Positions 18,325 to 30,920 of a DNA stretch of 64,000 bases are shown piece after piece. The notes under the pieces are model-generated. The model did not search any database, was not told the origin of the DNA, and saw only the letters and a program-made list of their open reading frames with translations. The stretch is from Daphnia pulex. Its lineage: Eukaryota; Arthropoda; Branchiopoda; Diplostraca; Daphniidae. Position 1 is the first letter of the stretch. The number at the start of each line of letters is the position of its first letter. Both the position numbers and the translations under genes were made by a program. The DNA lies in NCBI RefSeq assembly GCF_021134715.1, contig NC_060024.1, forward strand, positions 9,796,001 through 9,860,000. The letters run 5' to 3'.

Positions 18325-20350
18325 ATTGTAAATAAAAAATAATTCATTTCCCATTGCATGCAAGTCTGCATAAGCACCTTTTTAACACATCTCTCCTGGA
18401 AAATCACTGCACACCAAACAGCCACCACAAAACTGCTCAAACATCAAACTGACCATGGAAACCTAATTTTCTAAGTAGAACAAAAAATTAAAGTTTAACT
18501 TAATTACAGTTGTAAAATAAATGGTTCAAATACTCAACAGTGGTGGAGGCAATTAGACACTTGAAATTCACATTATTTAACTTGAGAGAAATGAAGATTA
18601 CCTAAGATCATCACATCATACAATTTCATTTAAGCTTATTATGAAGTGAATTTCAATTTCTGTTCTGTTTACTGTTAAGTCAAAAAAGTGAAAAATCTCT
18701 ACCATCAGATTAAGATCTTTTCATAAAAGCCATCTTCTTCATAAGCAGGATGTAGTTGCCATTTCATTTGAATCAAGAACTTAATGCTTAAAGTCAGTTA
18801 ATTCTAAACAAAATACAAGCATAGGTAGCACACATAAGAAGAAAAAAATTAAAGCAAAATGCTAACACTTGATTACTTACATTATTATTACTATTTCAGA
18901 TTTCCTATTTCCATCACAATGTTGTCTTGCAGTGTAGTTGAGACCCTCTTAGAGAACCTTCATCAAACGGCAGCGATCACGTACACGTAACGCAATGAAA
19001 AGCTGGAACTTCAACAGGCTGTTACTAGAAAAATAAAAACTCAATTAATTTCAGAAACAAAATCATAGAATTCTAATTTAGAAACAGTCTTCAGATTTCA
19101 AAGTAAATCAACATTGTTGCTTTTACTATTCTTAGTATACTCCTGAATGTTACAAAACGTGCAACATTGAACCAAGAGACAACATTTTGGGGGAAATGTA
19201 CAGCAGACCTCATGACCGTAGAAATTAAACCATTAGATTAAAGAAAAATAACCATTAGAAATTTAACCATTAGATTAAAGAACTATTAGAAATTTAACCA
19301 TTAGAAATTAACCATACAGTACAAGTCAAAAGCCATTATCCGTAAGTTTACCAAACCCCAAAGTAATTAAATTTAATAACCTTAATGAACAAAGGCAGTA
19401 GGCCTAATTATATTACCATTTTTAAGACTACTAATAATGTCAAGAAAGAAAGTTGTTTGCAATGGCCAAGCTTAACCTTCTCGGACAGCGTCTCCATCGA
19501 AAAAGACGATGTGAGGGAGTCTCAGCAGTTGATCATCCATCTCGGGCATTTCTCGACTAAATGACTGCTAAACCACTGCACACCAAACATCAACAGCTCA
19601 AACCGAACAAGAAACCCTACAAAACAAAATGAAATTGATAAGCCAATGATATTTTCAAATATTAAAAGAAAAACAAAGGAATGTTGATTCTACTTGATAA
19701 AAAAATTTTCATCTCTTCACAAACTGACTTTTTTCACAAGTTGTCTTCTTTGAAGCAGAACATACTTGTCGAATCTATATTATTAAGAGTTAAATGTACA
19801 ACCTGAGTTAATTCTAAGCGAAGAACAAGAAAATGTAGCACACATGTGTAGACTTAAATTTAAGCAAAATTCTAACCCTGTCTGTTGTGATTCATTACAT
19901 ACCAACAAAAAACTTTCCACAAAAGCTGTTTAACATGGAAGCCCGAAATAAGATGTCACTTGTCTTTGACATCAAGAATAAATGCTAATAATGCTACTTG
20001 AATGCCTTCTCAATTAAGCTTACCAGTATTACTTTTTCAAGTTTCCTCTTTTCTCCTCAATTGTCTTGCAAAATAGTGGAGACCCTCTTCATGAGGCAAC
20101 GATCACGTGCACGTAATGCAATGAAGAAGCTCAGACTTCACCAGGCTGTTAATAGAACAATAAAAACTCAATTAAGAAACAAAGTCTTTAACATGTAACC
20201 TGTAAATTAACCAGACGGCACACACAAAATTTAAATTCAATAATCTTAAAGAATTAAACAGTAATTACCATTGACGAAAAACGTCAGGAAAGAAAGCCGC
20301 CATGAGCCAATGGCTAAGGTAACCTTCTCGGACAGCGTCTCGAAGAAAAA
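16500..20350 (-). ncRNA. Candidate spliced lncRNA with repeated exons
   Basis: On the minus strand I can place exons with matching acceptors and donors at 20024-20145, 19477-19616, 18881-19018, 18378-18470, 18113-18254, 17720-17852, 17514-17559, 17316-17439, 16903-16988, and a last exon from 16687 down. Exons 20024-20145, 18881-19018 and 17720-17852 are diverged copies of one sequence, with CCTGGTGAAGTCTGAGCTTC-like starts. Exons 19477-19616, 18378-18470 and 17514-17559 share a second type with a TTTGGTGTGCAGTG core. No frame is open across them. The first exon probably lies near 20.33 kb, where the GACGCTGTCCGAGAAG|GT donor context of 19477 recurs. The structure is seen in sequence; transcription is inferred. 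Confidence 0.45.
18290..18322. repeat. 33-bp A homopolymer
   Basis: An uninterrupted run of A lies just upstream, in transcript sense, of the candidate exon 18113-18254, within its preceding intron. Confidence 0.95.
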
Positions 20351-21289
20351 GAAATGTCGAAACTCGAAAGTCGAAAACTCGAAATGTCGAATACTCGAAT
20401 CTGTCGTCTGCTAATCCTAATCTCGACAATTTGATGGTAGCTACGAACACCAACCCCCTGGTGGACGAATTCTTACTCCACCTTTTGACAAGTGACAACT
20501 TAACAGCCTTTAACAACCACTTGCCATTATAAATCCAACAAGTTTATAATGATAACAGGTTGATAAAACGTAGAAAAAAAATTTACCTCCTTTGTCCTAT
20601 TTACGCTTAAGAACTCTTTATAAACCGAAAGTACGGAAAAATTCAATAAATTAAGGAAATGCAAATGGATCAGGTTTTTTCCGTTTTTACAATTATGAAA
20701 ACCAAAAACGAGCTTTGTTCCTCAACTAACATAGGCCAATTATTATATAAAACTTAGTTTAAAGTTGTTTTTAACGTTCTTAGAAGAAATCCGCGAGGTT
20801 TAGATAGCTAAAATCAAATGAGGTTCAACAGTGCGAAAAAAGTGGTAAATTAAATATTCTTTTGAATGATTTCACTATTTCAGCTTTATTTAATCTTAAT
20901 ACTTCACTCAATCCAAAGTTCATTTTACCTGTTCTTCGACTAGTGTCCACCGTGCGTGATCTGTCATTGTCCTTCATGCGTAATGATACAAACCATTTCG
21001 TTACCTTTTTTTTTTCATATCAGACTTAACATTAATACCTTTCTGACATTTCAACCCTCACCCTCCTTATTCAGCTCACCCTACTTTTTGCCGTCTTTAT
21101 GACTATGCTGGGGAACGAGAAATTTTGTAAATTTTCAATTTTGTCATAAGAACAGTTAACTGTAACATTATTCGAACATTAAGAATCAAAAATTATCTTT
21201 GTATTCCAAATTCTGGACAGCAGAAAAACTGTTACAGCATTTTCAGAAATTCAACATAGGCGTCGTTTTATATCAGCAGTCGGAATCAA
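20351..21289. other. Intergenic DNA, no gene seen
   Basis: This AT-rich interval lies between the candidate lncRNA start and the 3' end of the first THAP-zinc finger gene. Short frames have no family likeness. The 5' promoter of the lncRNA and the 3' UTR of the zinc finger gene should both fall here. Confidence 0.5.
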
Positions 21290-24200
21290 TTACTTCTCGA
21301 CCGGTTTTCTATATCGCTTTCTTTTGAGCTGACTAGGCTGATGAGTGCGCATGTGAATCTGCAACAGGTAAGTGCTATGGAAACGCATTTCGCAAAAGTT
21401 ACATTCGTGCGGAGTTTCCCGGGTATGCAGCTTTTCGTGTGCAATCAGACTTGACTATTTTATGTAAAAGAAAGAAATTAAAATTTATACAACAAAAAGT
21501 TATAATCAATGATGATCAAACTAAACTTACCTTAACTGTCAACTTTACAGGGCAATAAGAACACTGATAACCTCGAGATGGGTCATGCATAGACTATATT
21601 AATGAGACCAAAAATTGATTATATGTTAAATAAAACTACGGAGAACTTAAATTGTACCTTATGATCCGTCAGAGTCTGCTTCGTCAGAAAAATTTTCTTG
21701 CAAACGTCACAAGTGTATGCTTTTTCGGGATGTTGTGACAGCATGTGTTCCTATGCGTAATATCATACGATATTTTCAAAATATTTTAGCCCATTTTTCT
21801 GATGTAAGTAGTGATTACCTTGAGCTGCGTCATATCCGAGTAAGTGAATTCACAGTCTGGCTGTGTGCAACGAATAGCTGCAGAAATTCCAGTGTGAGTG
21901 GTAAGGTGCTTTTCGTAAGCCAAAATTCGTCCCTGACAAAATTCTTTTCCACAGTACTCGCAGCGATAACCGATTTTGGGGTGTTTCCTTCGGCTGAAAT
22001 AAAGTAGGTTAAAGAAATGAAAACGTGAAAAATCTGGGACAATTTAACGGCAAATTTCTGCTTATCAATCTATTGAAACCGATTTAAAAAAAAGAGTAAA
22101 ATGTTTCTTTCGATTTCTACATTAAAAAATGCAAGAAAAATAATAATTACTCTTCAACCGGTCCCTTTACTATTTCGTTTTCCTTCGTTTCATGTTTAGT
22201 CCTATAGTGGCCGACGTAGGCAAATCTAATGGGATCGTCCATAACATAAAAGCGGTTTAGCAAATAATAGGCAGACCTAAGTACGATAATGTTCATATCA
22301 CCTTGAACGATAAGATTTCCCGCAAATATTGCATTCATAGGGTCTCTCGCCTGTATGGGTACTGTTAAAAAGAATTGCAATCTTGTACACGAATTAAATT
22401 TTTAAGTTGAAAAATAGGTTACCGAATATGGCGAACAAGAGTTCCTTTCTCTCGAAATTTCTTGTCACAGTATTTACACTCGAATGGCTATAAAAATAAT
22501 TTTTATTAGTGTCTTTCCAATAAATAAAATAAAATAACTGTTACCCTTTCATCTGTATGGATTCTTTCGTGAATACCCAAACGTTCTTTCGAACTTACAG
22601 TATGTCCACAAGTGCTGCACATGAAATTTTTGAGTGGTTTCGTACGTTCCTCTCCACGATGATTCAACCGAATGTGAGAGTTTAGGCTAGATCTAAACAC
22701 GAACGCTCGACCACACAGTTCACACAAATGAGATTTGATTCCACTGTGCAATTTCAGATGATCTTGAAATCCCTTGGCGTGAATCATTTTGCCGCACTCG
22801 TTGCACTGTTTTTTGGCTAACAGAAGAACAAAGTTGATCAAGGATTACAGTTCAGAAAAAAAGAAACAAATGCTGAAAATTTACGGCCAGATTTCTTGGT
22901 AGCTGGAAGCCTTAGTGTTCCATTTCGACATTTCTGCTCAAATTCTTTCGATGCCTTTAGAATTGAACGAGCTATTTCTTTGCTCCTGAAAACACATTAA
23001 ATAGTCTGTTAAAAACTGCAATTTGCAATGAAAAAATGTTATAATTACTTGTTAAGCATCCTTGAATACCACAGACATTTTCTTTGAAGTCGTCGTTTTA
23101 TCATAACTTCATTCTGCAAATAGCACTGCGCCAAAGCAAAATCGCCGTCGTCATCTACATCAATTTCATTTTCAGTGCTGCTGCTTCCATTTAGCGAATA
23201 TTCACTGTCTGACTCCACAATTCCATCCGGTGAGTATTCACTATCTGATTCAATGATAACACTAGACGAATCTTCACTTTCCAAGTCACTGAGTTCACTA
23301 TGCGATCCCCCATGATTCTGGACGTTTGGTTCACTCGGATCGTCGCCACGATAATCTTCTTCATTATGAAAGACCTGGGGTAAGCTACGCTGAACCAGTG
23401 GCTGCCCCTTCAAAGTAATATGGACTTTCCCTTTATGACACGCCATATTTTCAATGTCGGTCCATTTTACTCCACTCTTTGCTTTTTTAGACGATCTAGG
23501 AGCAGCGACGTTTTTGCGGCAATATACACGTTGTGGTCGAGAAACCAAGAAAGTTGGTTGGCTGTACGACGTCCAATCGTGTACAATGGGTTGTTCTTCC
23601 ACAGACGGTAAGAAGGATGATGTGTGGATTACCGATGAGTTCACCGCCACTTCATGTGGTGCGTAAATACCGCAGCACCACGTTTGCAAATGATATAAGA
23701 ACAATGGGTAATTCGATGCCTCAAAGGTAAATGTGTGTTTGAACAGACTTGATTCCAAGTTTGTCGAATTCGACGTACAACTTTTGTAAATTTCAACCGG
23801 GATGGACAATGTAACGGCTTCGGCATTTGGTCTATTTTCGACGGTAGACTCGTCCTCACCGATTTCACAAATATTACAACTGTCGATTGGTATCAGAGGT
23901 GGGTCCGCGCTTATTTCAACTGGAATTATCGTGTTGCACGGTCCAACAACATTTACATTTGTTGAAGGAAGATTACTTGAATTGGATAAGCTGTTGCGGT
24001 TGTTCACTAAGCTTCGTTTAATTGTTGGAGGCATTATTGATAGACATTCGGTGCAATAATTGCTTCTCTCCGAAGCAAGCAACAGACATTTTTTCGACCG
24101 ATTAGTTTGCGGAGGATTTAAAGGTGGTGAGGATCCAAGTAATTTCGGATCAGAATAGCCAACACACTCTGGAATGTCGTCGTAAAACTTCAATAACGTT

Positions 24201-25424
24201 GTGAGTTCACTGACTGTTGAGAATTGAGACTTGAGAGTTTTATGGAAAACTTGTCGACCTCGGACGAAATAACGAACAGTATGTGTAGAAATACTCATAT
24301 CACTGACATATGCGTACTCGCCCACTATTATGGACTTGGTGTACTCGAAGTTGTTTTCATCTAGCCATTTAAACTTCGAACAAATCAATTGTTTTTTCTG
24401 AAGAAAACATTCTTGCCAGGACCATGATGAAGGAAGGATAGCTTCTTTAGGGTTTAACAATTCCCGGCAGGAAACAGCGAGTTTGACTTGACCAAAATCT
24501 TCAGCAGTCGGTAAAATAGGTCTTAATATTAGTTCTTGTTGTGAAACCTGTGGCGAGAGACCTTGATTAAGTGAAGTGACACTTTGTTGCAAAACTTGGT
24601 TGATTGATGACTGTTGCTTGTTTTGAGGGGTATTTCTGATCTCGTAACTAACAGGAACTTGAGATGTTGGTCTTGTTAAATTACTTCTGATTGGATGTGC
24701 CACTGTCATAAAATTTCCTGCGGGTGATGATGGAAATGGAAGGACCGTTTCTTTAGGATTTAAGGCGATTTTCAATGTTAAATTATCAGGTTCTTCAATG
24801 TTTTGACTACTATTTTTTTCTAACTGCAGACTTGGTGATGAAGATGGCACTAGAGATTTTTTTCTGTTACTGTAGGTTTTCTTTGGAACAACTGGAGATC
24901 TCTCAGGAAGAATAGGTTCTACACTGCTGTGGTTTGCTTTTGGTGCGTTCACAGTAACTTCATTGAAAACAATGATTTCAGGCACAGTAGTAGTTGCCCT
25001 ATCCTTAGGAGCCAAGTCTGTAGGCCTCACAGCAATTTTCCTAAATTGTTGTAATTCTTTTACTAGTTGAACATAGTTCCCTGCAGAAAAGGAAATTATA
25101 ATAAACCAAACAAATGTTCGAACATGTTGTTTACTTACCAAGATAATGTTTGGGGATGGCTCCACCTACAAGCCGCCAACGTAATGAATCACTAGCTACT
25201 GTTGGTCCATCTTTACCCTGAACAGTTGTTTCTTTTACAATATCTGCATCATCAAAGTGCTTGTGACAAACTGAGTGAAACTTTTCCAGTTTCAGATCAT
25301 TCCGACCAATAAATTTCTGCCAAAGGTGTACTGTTTTCTCTTCCTTAGGTTTAAAAAAATGTACTTTTTCTTTACATGAGTCATATCCAGATTGGCACCC
25401 CTTTACATAACATTTGGCACCCAT
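21290..25424 (-). CDS. THAP-C2H2 zinc finger protein, copy A (1128 aa)
   Basis: A predicted nuclear DNA-binding protein with 11 exons: 25139-25424, 23049-25080, 22885-22985, 22545-22816, 22423-22487, 22302-22361, 22151-22225, 21819-21993, 21658-21750, 21531-21593 and 21290-21454. Residues 1-95 form a THAP domain (C2CH): C5-x4-C10, a central W, VCHKH, and GGAIPK in place of the usual AVPT. The large second exon carries middle block 1 (SWSWQ, CSKFKWLDENNFEYTKS), a CLLLASERSNYCTEC patch, block 2 (HLQTWCCGIYAP, QRVYCRK, GKVHITLKG) and an acidic region. Exons 4-11 encode ten C2H2 fingers, for example CELCGRAFVFRSSLNSH, joined by linkers such as HTGERPYEC. The C-terminus is basic (LKRKRYRKPVEK). 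Its targets are unknown. Confidence 0.85.
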
Positions 25425-26117
25425 CCTACATAAAACACAAAAAAAAGAAACAAAGAGTTTAACATTAAAGAGAAATAAATATGAAATTAACAGATTATCA
25501 CAACACTACTGCCTAGCCTTATTTTGATATCACTAATCTTCACACATGTTAATATAAGTGAATCAGAAGAAAATCTCGATCAGTATTTACTTATGTCAAT
25601 GAAGGAAGCATGAAATTATTCAGAAAATAATTTTTAAAGCAAATATCCAAATTCCCGCCACGTATAGTCTGAGAAAGCCTACTTTAACCTCATGGCCAAC
25701 AAATACCGCAGTCTTTCGGCGACGAGCCTTTTCGTTTTCGACGTGTTCCTGTGCGAGAGGCGAAACTTCTCTCTAATAAGAAGGCTAGACCGCCTAGCTA
25801 GTAGACAACGAGAACAAACTTATTTTACTGTTGATTTGTAGAATCAACACACTACTGCCATCTACCGATTTCGGCGAACTATTTCAGGATAAAACTACCC
25901 TACAGCAGACAACAATCCCACACGTCAGGCACTAACAGCGCGAAATGAAAAAAAAAAAAGCAAACAAATAAACTAATATATGCAATGCAATTCAGCTACA
26001 GCTACATTCCTCTCTCCATTTCACAATCATAATTTTTTACTCATGACTGTCATGAGTTGACTCAATTAAAAAAATTAATGAGAAAAACATTTTGCCAACA
26101 TATATTAACCTTTCGTC
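25425..26117. promoter_or_regulatory. 5' flank of THAP-ZNF copy A
   Basis: No gene is seen in this stretch, which should contain the copy A promoter. It includes short inverted strings such as TGACTGTCATGAGTTGACTC near 26045. No core promoter element is convincing. Confidence 0.4.
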
Positions 26118-26733
26118 CTACCTTTGCTGGGTTTCTGTGCTATCCAGATTTAGTGAATTTTCCACTGTGATACCTATTGATGAGCTGCAAGGCACTGGAG
26201 ATTCTGCGATCTGGTCAACTGTAAAATTGATTAACAAATTAGTCATAAACTATTTGAGGTATGGCAAAATTGGAACATTTTTTCTAGGCCTAGTTGCTGT
26301 TATTTATGTATATTTAGTGGCAGAATTGGTATTTTTCAGTAAACTACCTAAATAATACTGCAGGTTAGATTTAGATTTATCAGGTTACGTTGATAATGTT
26401 ACCTGATTGCTTTTTTTGTCGTGGAATTTTGGTAGGTGGTGTTGATTCTCTACTTGGTAATCTAAATATTGTTGGCACTGCTGTTGGTTTTAGTCTCCTT
26501 ACCGAACCTTCCCTAAAACATATCTCCTCAAAATGATCACTGCATATTTTTGATCTCCTTTTAAGATTTGGGACGCTGTTTTCTGTAAAGCCAGTGAGGG
26601 CTTCATTTTTCCTCAATTCAGTAATCCATCGAAGAATGGCGTTTTCCTGGGATGGCCATTCGTGCCAAGAACAATTTCTGTTAGCGGGATGAGTGTTATT
26701 ACAAGATTTGATAAAACATTTGATTTTCCCCAT
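26118..26733 (-). CDS. Stand-alone THAP-domain protein (143 aa)
   Basis: Exons are 26403-26733 and 26118-26218, with a 184-nt intron whose junctions are in phase (TCAG|GTAACA and TTTTACAG|TTGACC). The THAP domain is canonical: C6-x4-C11 in MGKIKCFIKSC, W residues, KICSDHFEE for the C-x2-H pair, and a full PTAVPTIF motif, unlike copies A-C next to it. After the domain only a short basic (PRQKKQ) and a serine/threonine tail remain. The stop TAG overlaps a possible donor (AAAG|GTAGGA), so a longer isoform is possible, though I found no further exon before copy A. It has no C2H2 fingers. It could be a solo gene or a relic of a larger one. Confidence 0.6.
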
Positions 26734-27277
26734 TTTACGTCACGTTCGTTTCACGAATCACGACCACTGCAGACAATTTAAAAAAAAAAAAAACAATTGG
26801 GATACAGCTTTTTGCCGGCTTGCCGGGCTTGGCGCTAGTAGACAAACCAAAAGTAGCGAATAGTTTCTTATTATTTATGTGAATTTGGCCGTTAAACTTA
26901 CACTGTATTCAACACCTCCTGGTGGCTAATTGACGAAGTACAGGTGTCCTACTCAGAATGGCGAAAACGTATTTAAAAAAAAAAAAAAAAAAAAAACAAT
27001 TTACCGATAATTAATCAGTTGTTAATTTGCCATTGATACCGAATGCTTGCAAAATCTGTTTTCTGTTTTTCAAAAATTGATCAAGGAGATAAAAAGAGGA
27101 ATTATGAAAAGATATTTTGTAATAAAGAATAACACAGGAGGAATGAATTTAATGATTGAATTTAATCAACTTAAATGTTAAGAGTATTCCAATCATAATT
27201 TAACAAATACCTCTAAGTTTACGTAAAGTCCCAAACGAACCGATTCGGAAATTTCTTTCGAATTTTAATTTCTTGGT
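26734..27277. other. Intergenic DNA between solo THAP and copy B
   Basis: AT-rich with A-runs near 26779 and 26976; no gene is seen. It holds the solo THAP promoter side and the copy B 3' flank. Confidence 0.5.
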
Positions 27278-30200
27278 TTATTTTTCAACTGGAGTTTTTC
27301 TACGCCGCCTTCTTTTGAGTTGACCAGCCTGATGAGTGCGCACGTGAATCTGCAACAGGTAAGTGCTATGGAAACGCATTTCGCAGAAAGTACATTCGTG
27401 CGGAGTTTCTCGGGTATGCAACTTTTCATGTGCAATCAGACTCGCCTATAGGATAACAGTTTAAATCACAGGTACAATTTAAAAAAAAAATCACCCTAAT
27501 TTGAATTACTACAAGGTAATGAAAATTTACCTTAGCAGTCAACCTCACAGGGCAATAAGAACATTGAAACCCACGGGCAGGATCGTGAACAGACTTTTCA
27601 ACAAGAAAATTTTTTTAAGCAACGTGCATAATTTAAAGGACATTTTAATTTTACCTGATGAAGAGTCAAATTCAGTTTAGTCAGGAAGACTTTCTTGCAT
27701 ATATCGCAAGTGTAGGCTTTTTCGGGATGTTGCGTCACCATATGATCCTGTTTACACACAACAACGAAATTGTGAATAAAATTTATAAAACAATGTAACA
27801 AGTGAGTACCTTGAGCTGCATCATATCAGAGTACTTGAAATCACAATTTGGCTGAGAACAACCGATGGCTGCCGCCACACCAGTGTGAGCGGAACGGTGT
27901 TTTTCGTACGCCAAAAGCCGAAAGAAAACTTTTTGGCAAAATTCGCACGTATAAGATGGTCCAACTGAACGTCTAACTCTGCACAGTTTGCCGAAGGCAA
28001 ATTTACAAAGTTAGAACATGCAAGACGCATTTAAGAAAGACAAGCAATATTACCGTGATTGTGAGTTTGGGTCCTTTGATGGTCTCTTGTTTTCGTGCTT
28101 CCTCCGGTAATGGCTGACGTACGTTTCTCTGAAATATTAAATTTGCGATAAAAATTTAGCTTAAAAGTTTTGAGTTGTGTGAAACGCAACGCGAGATTTT
28201 TTTTTTTTTTTTTTTTTACCTCGCAGCATAAGAGGTTCCACATATATTGCACGGGTAAGGTTTCTCTCCTGTATGAGTTCTGTAAATATTGAATTTTTCT
28301 GTATATTCACAGTATTTTCAGACATAACTAGAATGCCAGAGAATAAAAATACCGGATATGTCGGACCAAAGTTCCTTTCTCACGAAATCTTCTGTCACAA
28401 TATTTGCATTCGAACGGCTGGAAAAATTGAGAAAAATGTTGAGTTTTCGGCTACGATGCTACAATAAAATAACTGCTTTAACCTTTTCATCAGTATGAAT
28501 CCTTTCATGCTTCTCCAGGTGATTTCTTGATGTGCAAGTGTGACCACAAGTGCTACACATGAAATGTTTCGGCCGTTCTTGCCCAAGATGATTATATCGA
28601 ATATGTGTGTTGAGACTCTTTCTAAACACGAATGCTCGGCCACAAAGTTCGCACAAGTGCGATTTAACATCACTGTGAATTTTAAGATGGTATTTCATTC
28701 GCGCAACCAGAATCATTTTGCCGCATTGATTACATGGCATCTGAGCTGTAAAAACAAAATAAAAACACAAACTTATGTCACGGAATGGAAAAAGAACGAA
28801 AAACGGAATCTCACGGCCAGGTTTCTTGGAGCCTTGTGTTCGCTTGGGCTGTTTGACTATTTCATTTTCGCACTTTTTCAGCTCAAATTCTTCCAGCGCT
28901 TTCAAAAGAGAGCGAGCCATTTTTTTGTTTCTAAAATTTAATAAAAGAAATCAAAATTTTCAATTCAATATTTAGACTTTGAATATTTCACCTTTCAACC
29001 CTTGTAGAATATCTCTGGCATTTTTTCCGTAGCGTTTTCCTTCGACGAATTTCTTTCTCCAAAAAGCGTCTTGCCAATTCGAGGTCCTTTTTATCATTGT
29101 CATCAACTTCACTTTCCATATCGGAGAATAAAGATGAACGTACTCTCTTTCCGACAGTTTTCGGGATACTTGATTCGGTAGGTTTATCCAATTCAGAAGG
29201 TCGATTTGTTTCAATAGGTTGATAATCAAAATAATTGTTGTCATCCTGGAAAAGGTTAGATAGGGAAAGTTGAGCAACTGACTCAACATTAGATGTAACA
29301 TGGATTTTTCCGTTGTGGATTTTCCTATTTTCGATGTCAGTTTTTTTCAAAGCCGATTTCCTGATTTCTTTGGTAGGACAAAGGGGAATGACTTCACGAC
29401 GGCAGTAGACTTGTTTGGGTTTTTCGACCAAGAAAGACGGTTGACAGGAGGTGACGCAATAATTTTCAATTGGGGTTCGCTCCACTGGAGTTGTAAAAAC
29501 TTTGTGAGGATTAAAGAATTGTATGAATGACGGAGAGACCATATCTGGTTTGAACGGTGAGTAAACTCCGAGACACCACGTTTCCAAATGATATGAAATC
29601 AGATTATAGGTCGAATATTGGAAGAATTCGGGGCGCTTTACCAGCATCTGTTCAAGTTCTTTTAAACTAGAACCGGAAGAAGTATAAAATTCAATAGGAT
29701 ACTGCAACGTAACGGAATCTCTATCTTCGATTTGACCGACTTGATGACTTTCAGGAATATCGGTGTTGCCTTTCCGCCTTTCAGGAACTTGAGAACCACG
29801 GAAATCTTCAAGCTGACTGATATTTGCTGACTGACGATGATCTGCGGAAGTATTCACAATCGCTGATTTCTTACCGATGATTTCAGAAGATGTTTGCACT
29901 AATGGGGCAGGAAGGTTAGTTGCCACACCATAAGCGTGATCCATAAGAACACTAGTTACTTCAGGTTCAACAAGGTTTTCGCTGGCGTTATTGCCTGGAT
30001 TCCTATTGTGAATCTTGGACGCCGCTTGCGATTGTTGCATATTGCTGTAGGTTCTCTTTGGAGGAATCGACGGTACCTTCAGAGAAGTCTCGTCAAATCT
30101 GGAATGGGCAACTTCCTGCCTTGCTGGTGGAGTACAGTTGGATTGTTTTGAAATATTACTCACTTGGTTCAACAAACCGGGATAATCATTACATACTTGT

Positions 30201-30920
30201 GCGTCGTCGTACAGTTTAAGAAAAGAAGTAAGCTCATTTACCGTAGAGAAATGATACTTGAGCTTTTCGTGGTAAATTTGCTTGCCTCGAATGAAATAGC
30301 GAAGGGTACAAGTGTTTCCGTTGATGATAACAGTCTTGGTATACTCGAACTCGTTTTCATCCAACCATTTGAATTTCGAGCACACGAATTCTTGTTCCTT
30401 CAGACTTCCTTCTTGCCAGAACCATGATAATGGCAGGGCAATTTCCTTATGATTTATGACACTTTTTTCAGTAATTGTGTTGGCAGGGTGATGATTTTGT
30501 TGAATCGTATTCCGTACTTCTCGAAGCACGGTGACTTCATCATCACGTACGGGCAGGTTAATTTTTTGAAATAGTCCTTTAGAGTGTAAAGAATTTTGGT
30601 TAGGTGGAACAAAATGGTGAACATATTGTATTCTACTTACCAGTTTGGAGTTTTGGTAAAGCTCCTTCAGTAAGTTTCCAACGACGCAAATCATAAACTA
30701 TTATTGGTCCATCTGCACCGTTAAATATTTTATGCTTGATGATTTGGTCATCTTCAAAGTGTTTTTGACAAACTGAGTGCTTTTTATTCAGCTTAACGTC
30801 CTTTCGACCAATTAGTTGCTGCCACTGATTCAAATTGTTATCATTTGGCTTGAAAAAATGAATGTTTTCTTTTGGATCATTTCCAGACTGGCATCCTTCA
30901 ACATAACACGTCACCACCAT
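27278..30920 (-). CDS. THAP-C2H2 zinc finger protein, copy B (978 aa)
   Basis: A tandem paralogue of copy A with the same 11-exon plan: 30641-30920, 28992-30576, 28815-28930, 28483-28745, 28353-28417, 28220-28279, 28054-28128, 27810-27978, 27655-27747, 27531-27593 and 27278-27445. Exons of 65, 60, 75, 93 and 63 bp match copy A exactly. The THAP domain begins MVVTCYVEGCQSGND and ends EGALPK. Middle block 1 is ALPLSWFWQEGS with CSKFKWLDENEFEYTKTVI. Block 2 has HLETWCLGVYSPFKPD and KQVYCRREV. The CLLL...CxxC patch of copies A and D is absent. Ten C2H2 fingers follow, and the tail is LKRRRRKTPVEK. The ATG at 30918 sits at the position equivalent to the other copies. It is probably a nuclear regulator with unknown targets. 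Confidence 0.85.
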
